From assembly GCA_030323885.1 (NCBI GenBank), contig CM059186.1, positions 146,941,810 to 147,005,809 of the forward strand: DNA of 64,000 nt, written 5' to 3'. Positions 63,733-64,000 of this stretch are shown piece after piece (position 1 is the stretch's first letter; every line of letters begins with the position of its first letter). Origin of the DNA: Branchipolynoe longqiensis. Its lineage: Eukaryota; Annelida; Polychaeta; Phyllodocida; Polynoidae. The notes under the pieces were generated by a model, which searched no databases, was not told where the DNA came from, and saw only the letters and a program-made list of their open reading frames with translations. The position numbers and the translations under genes are program-made.

Positions 63733-64000
63733 TTTATTCCATTGGTCGATAATAACTCCCATAGCATACTCAACATACATTATACAATATTCAATATGCG
63801 ACATCCAATCAATTACATATACAATGTAATTCTCTCACATCTCTATATTTGCAAAATTCCTACGTCTCACTTAGCACTCTAGATGCGTTTCTAAAAATGC
63901 AACACTGAACAAATCAGCACTTAGCGAATCAGTGCTATACACTGAAATAAAGGGTTATTATAACATAGCATGAATAGAGTTTGCTTGCTCGGGCTTTGCA
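63733..64000. other. Right edge, no feature recognised
   Basis: AT-rich sequence after MITE H copy 2. Confidence 0.45.

Overview
The window looks like animal nuclear DNA, most likely a marine invertebrate and perhaps a lophotrochozoan such as a mollusc; the lineage is inference. The coding DNA is small, intron-split and far outnumbered by tRNA-derived SINEs, MITE-like inverted-repeat elements, LINE fragments, minisatellites and AT microsatellites. No prokaryotic signal (operons, ribosome binding sites, CRISPR) was seen.

From 69 to 27338, minus strand, lies the 5' half of one molybdo-flavoenzyme gene of the xanthine dehydrogenase / aldehyde oxidase family. I resolve 17 coding exons with compatible phases at all 16 junctions. 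They give 689 residues: both [2Fe-2S] domains, the FAD domain, the CO-dehydrogenase flavoprotein C-terminal domain, and the start of the molybdopterin domain. The gene runs off the left edge. A likely promoter and non-coding first exon sit near 35.85-36.2 kb. Its introns hold three large minisatellites (26, 39 and 47 bp units), SINEs and MITEs. Two of its exon 3' ends, with their splice donors, have been re-duplicated inside the following introns.

From 28.3 to 45 kb there is no host coding sequence I can support except the upstream exon above. The stretch is repeats: a LINE reverse transcriptase fragment, SINEs, solo-LTR-like repeats and several inverted-repeat elements, some nested. From 45173 to 46964, plus strand, is the start of a GNAT-type N-acetyltransferase gene.

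From 51.8 to about 61.7 kb, minus strand, are two head-to-tail tyrosine-recombinase retrotransposons related to DIRS/Ngaro. Element 1 (51781-57167) keeps a complete split-direct-repeat architecture (A1 - gag - RT/RNase H - recombinase - B1 - A2 - B2). Element 2 (about 57282-61640) is a diverged relative without recognisable terminal repeats. Both carry frameshifts and stops and are decayed. The rest, to 64 kb, holds an 808-bp inverted-repeat element whose sister copy is at 40.6 kb, and a TTAA-flanked MITE.

The most unusual pattern is that several unrelated inverted-repeat families (different termini, different target sites) share one design: an interior filled with degenerate iterations, on both strands, of one short family-specific word. 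The second is a series of intronic tandem repeats in the oxidase gene that multiply 5' splice-site sequences.
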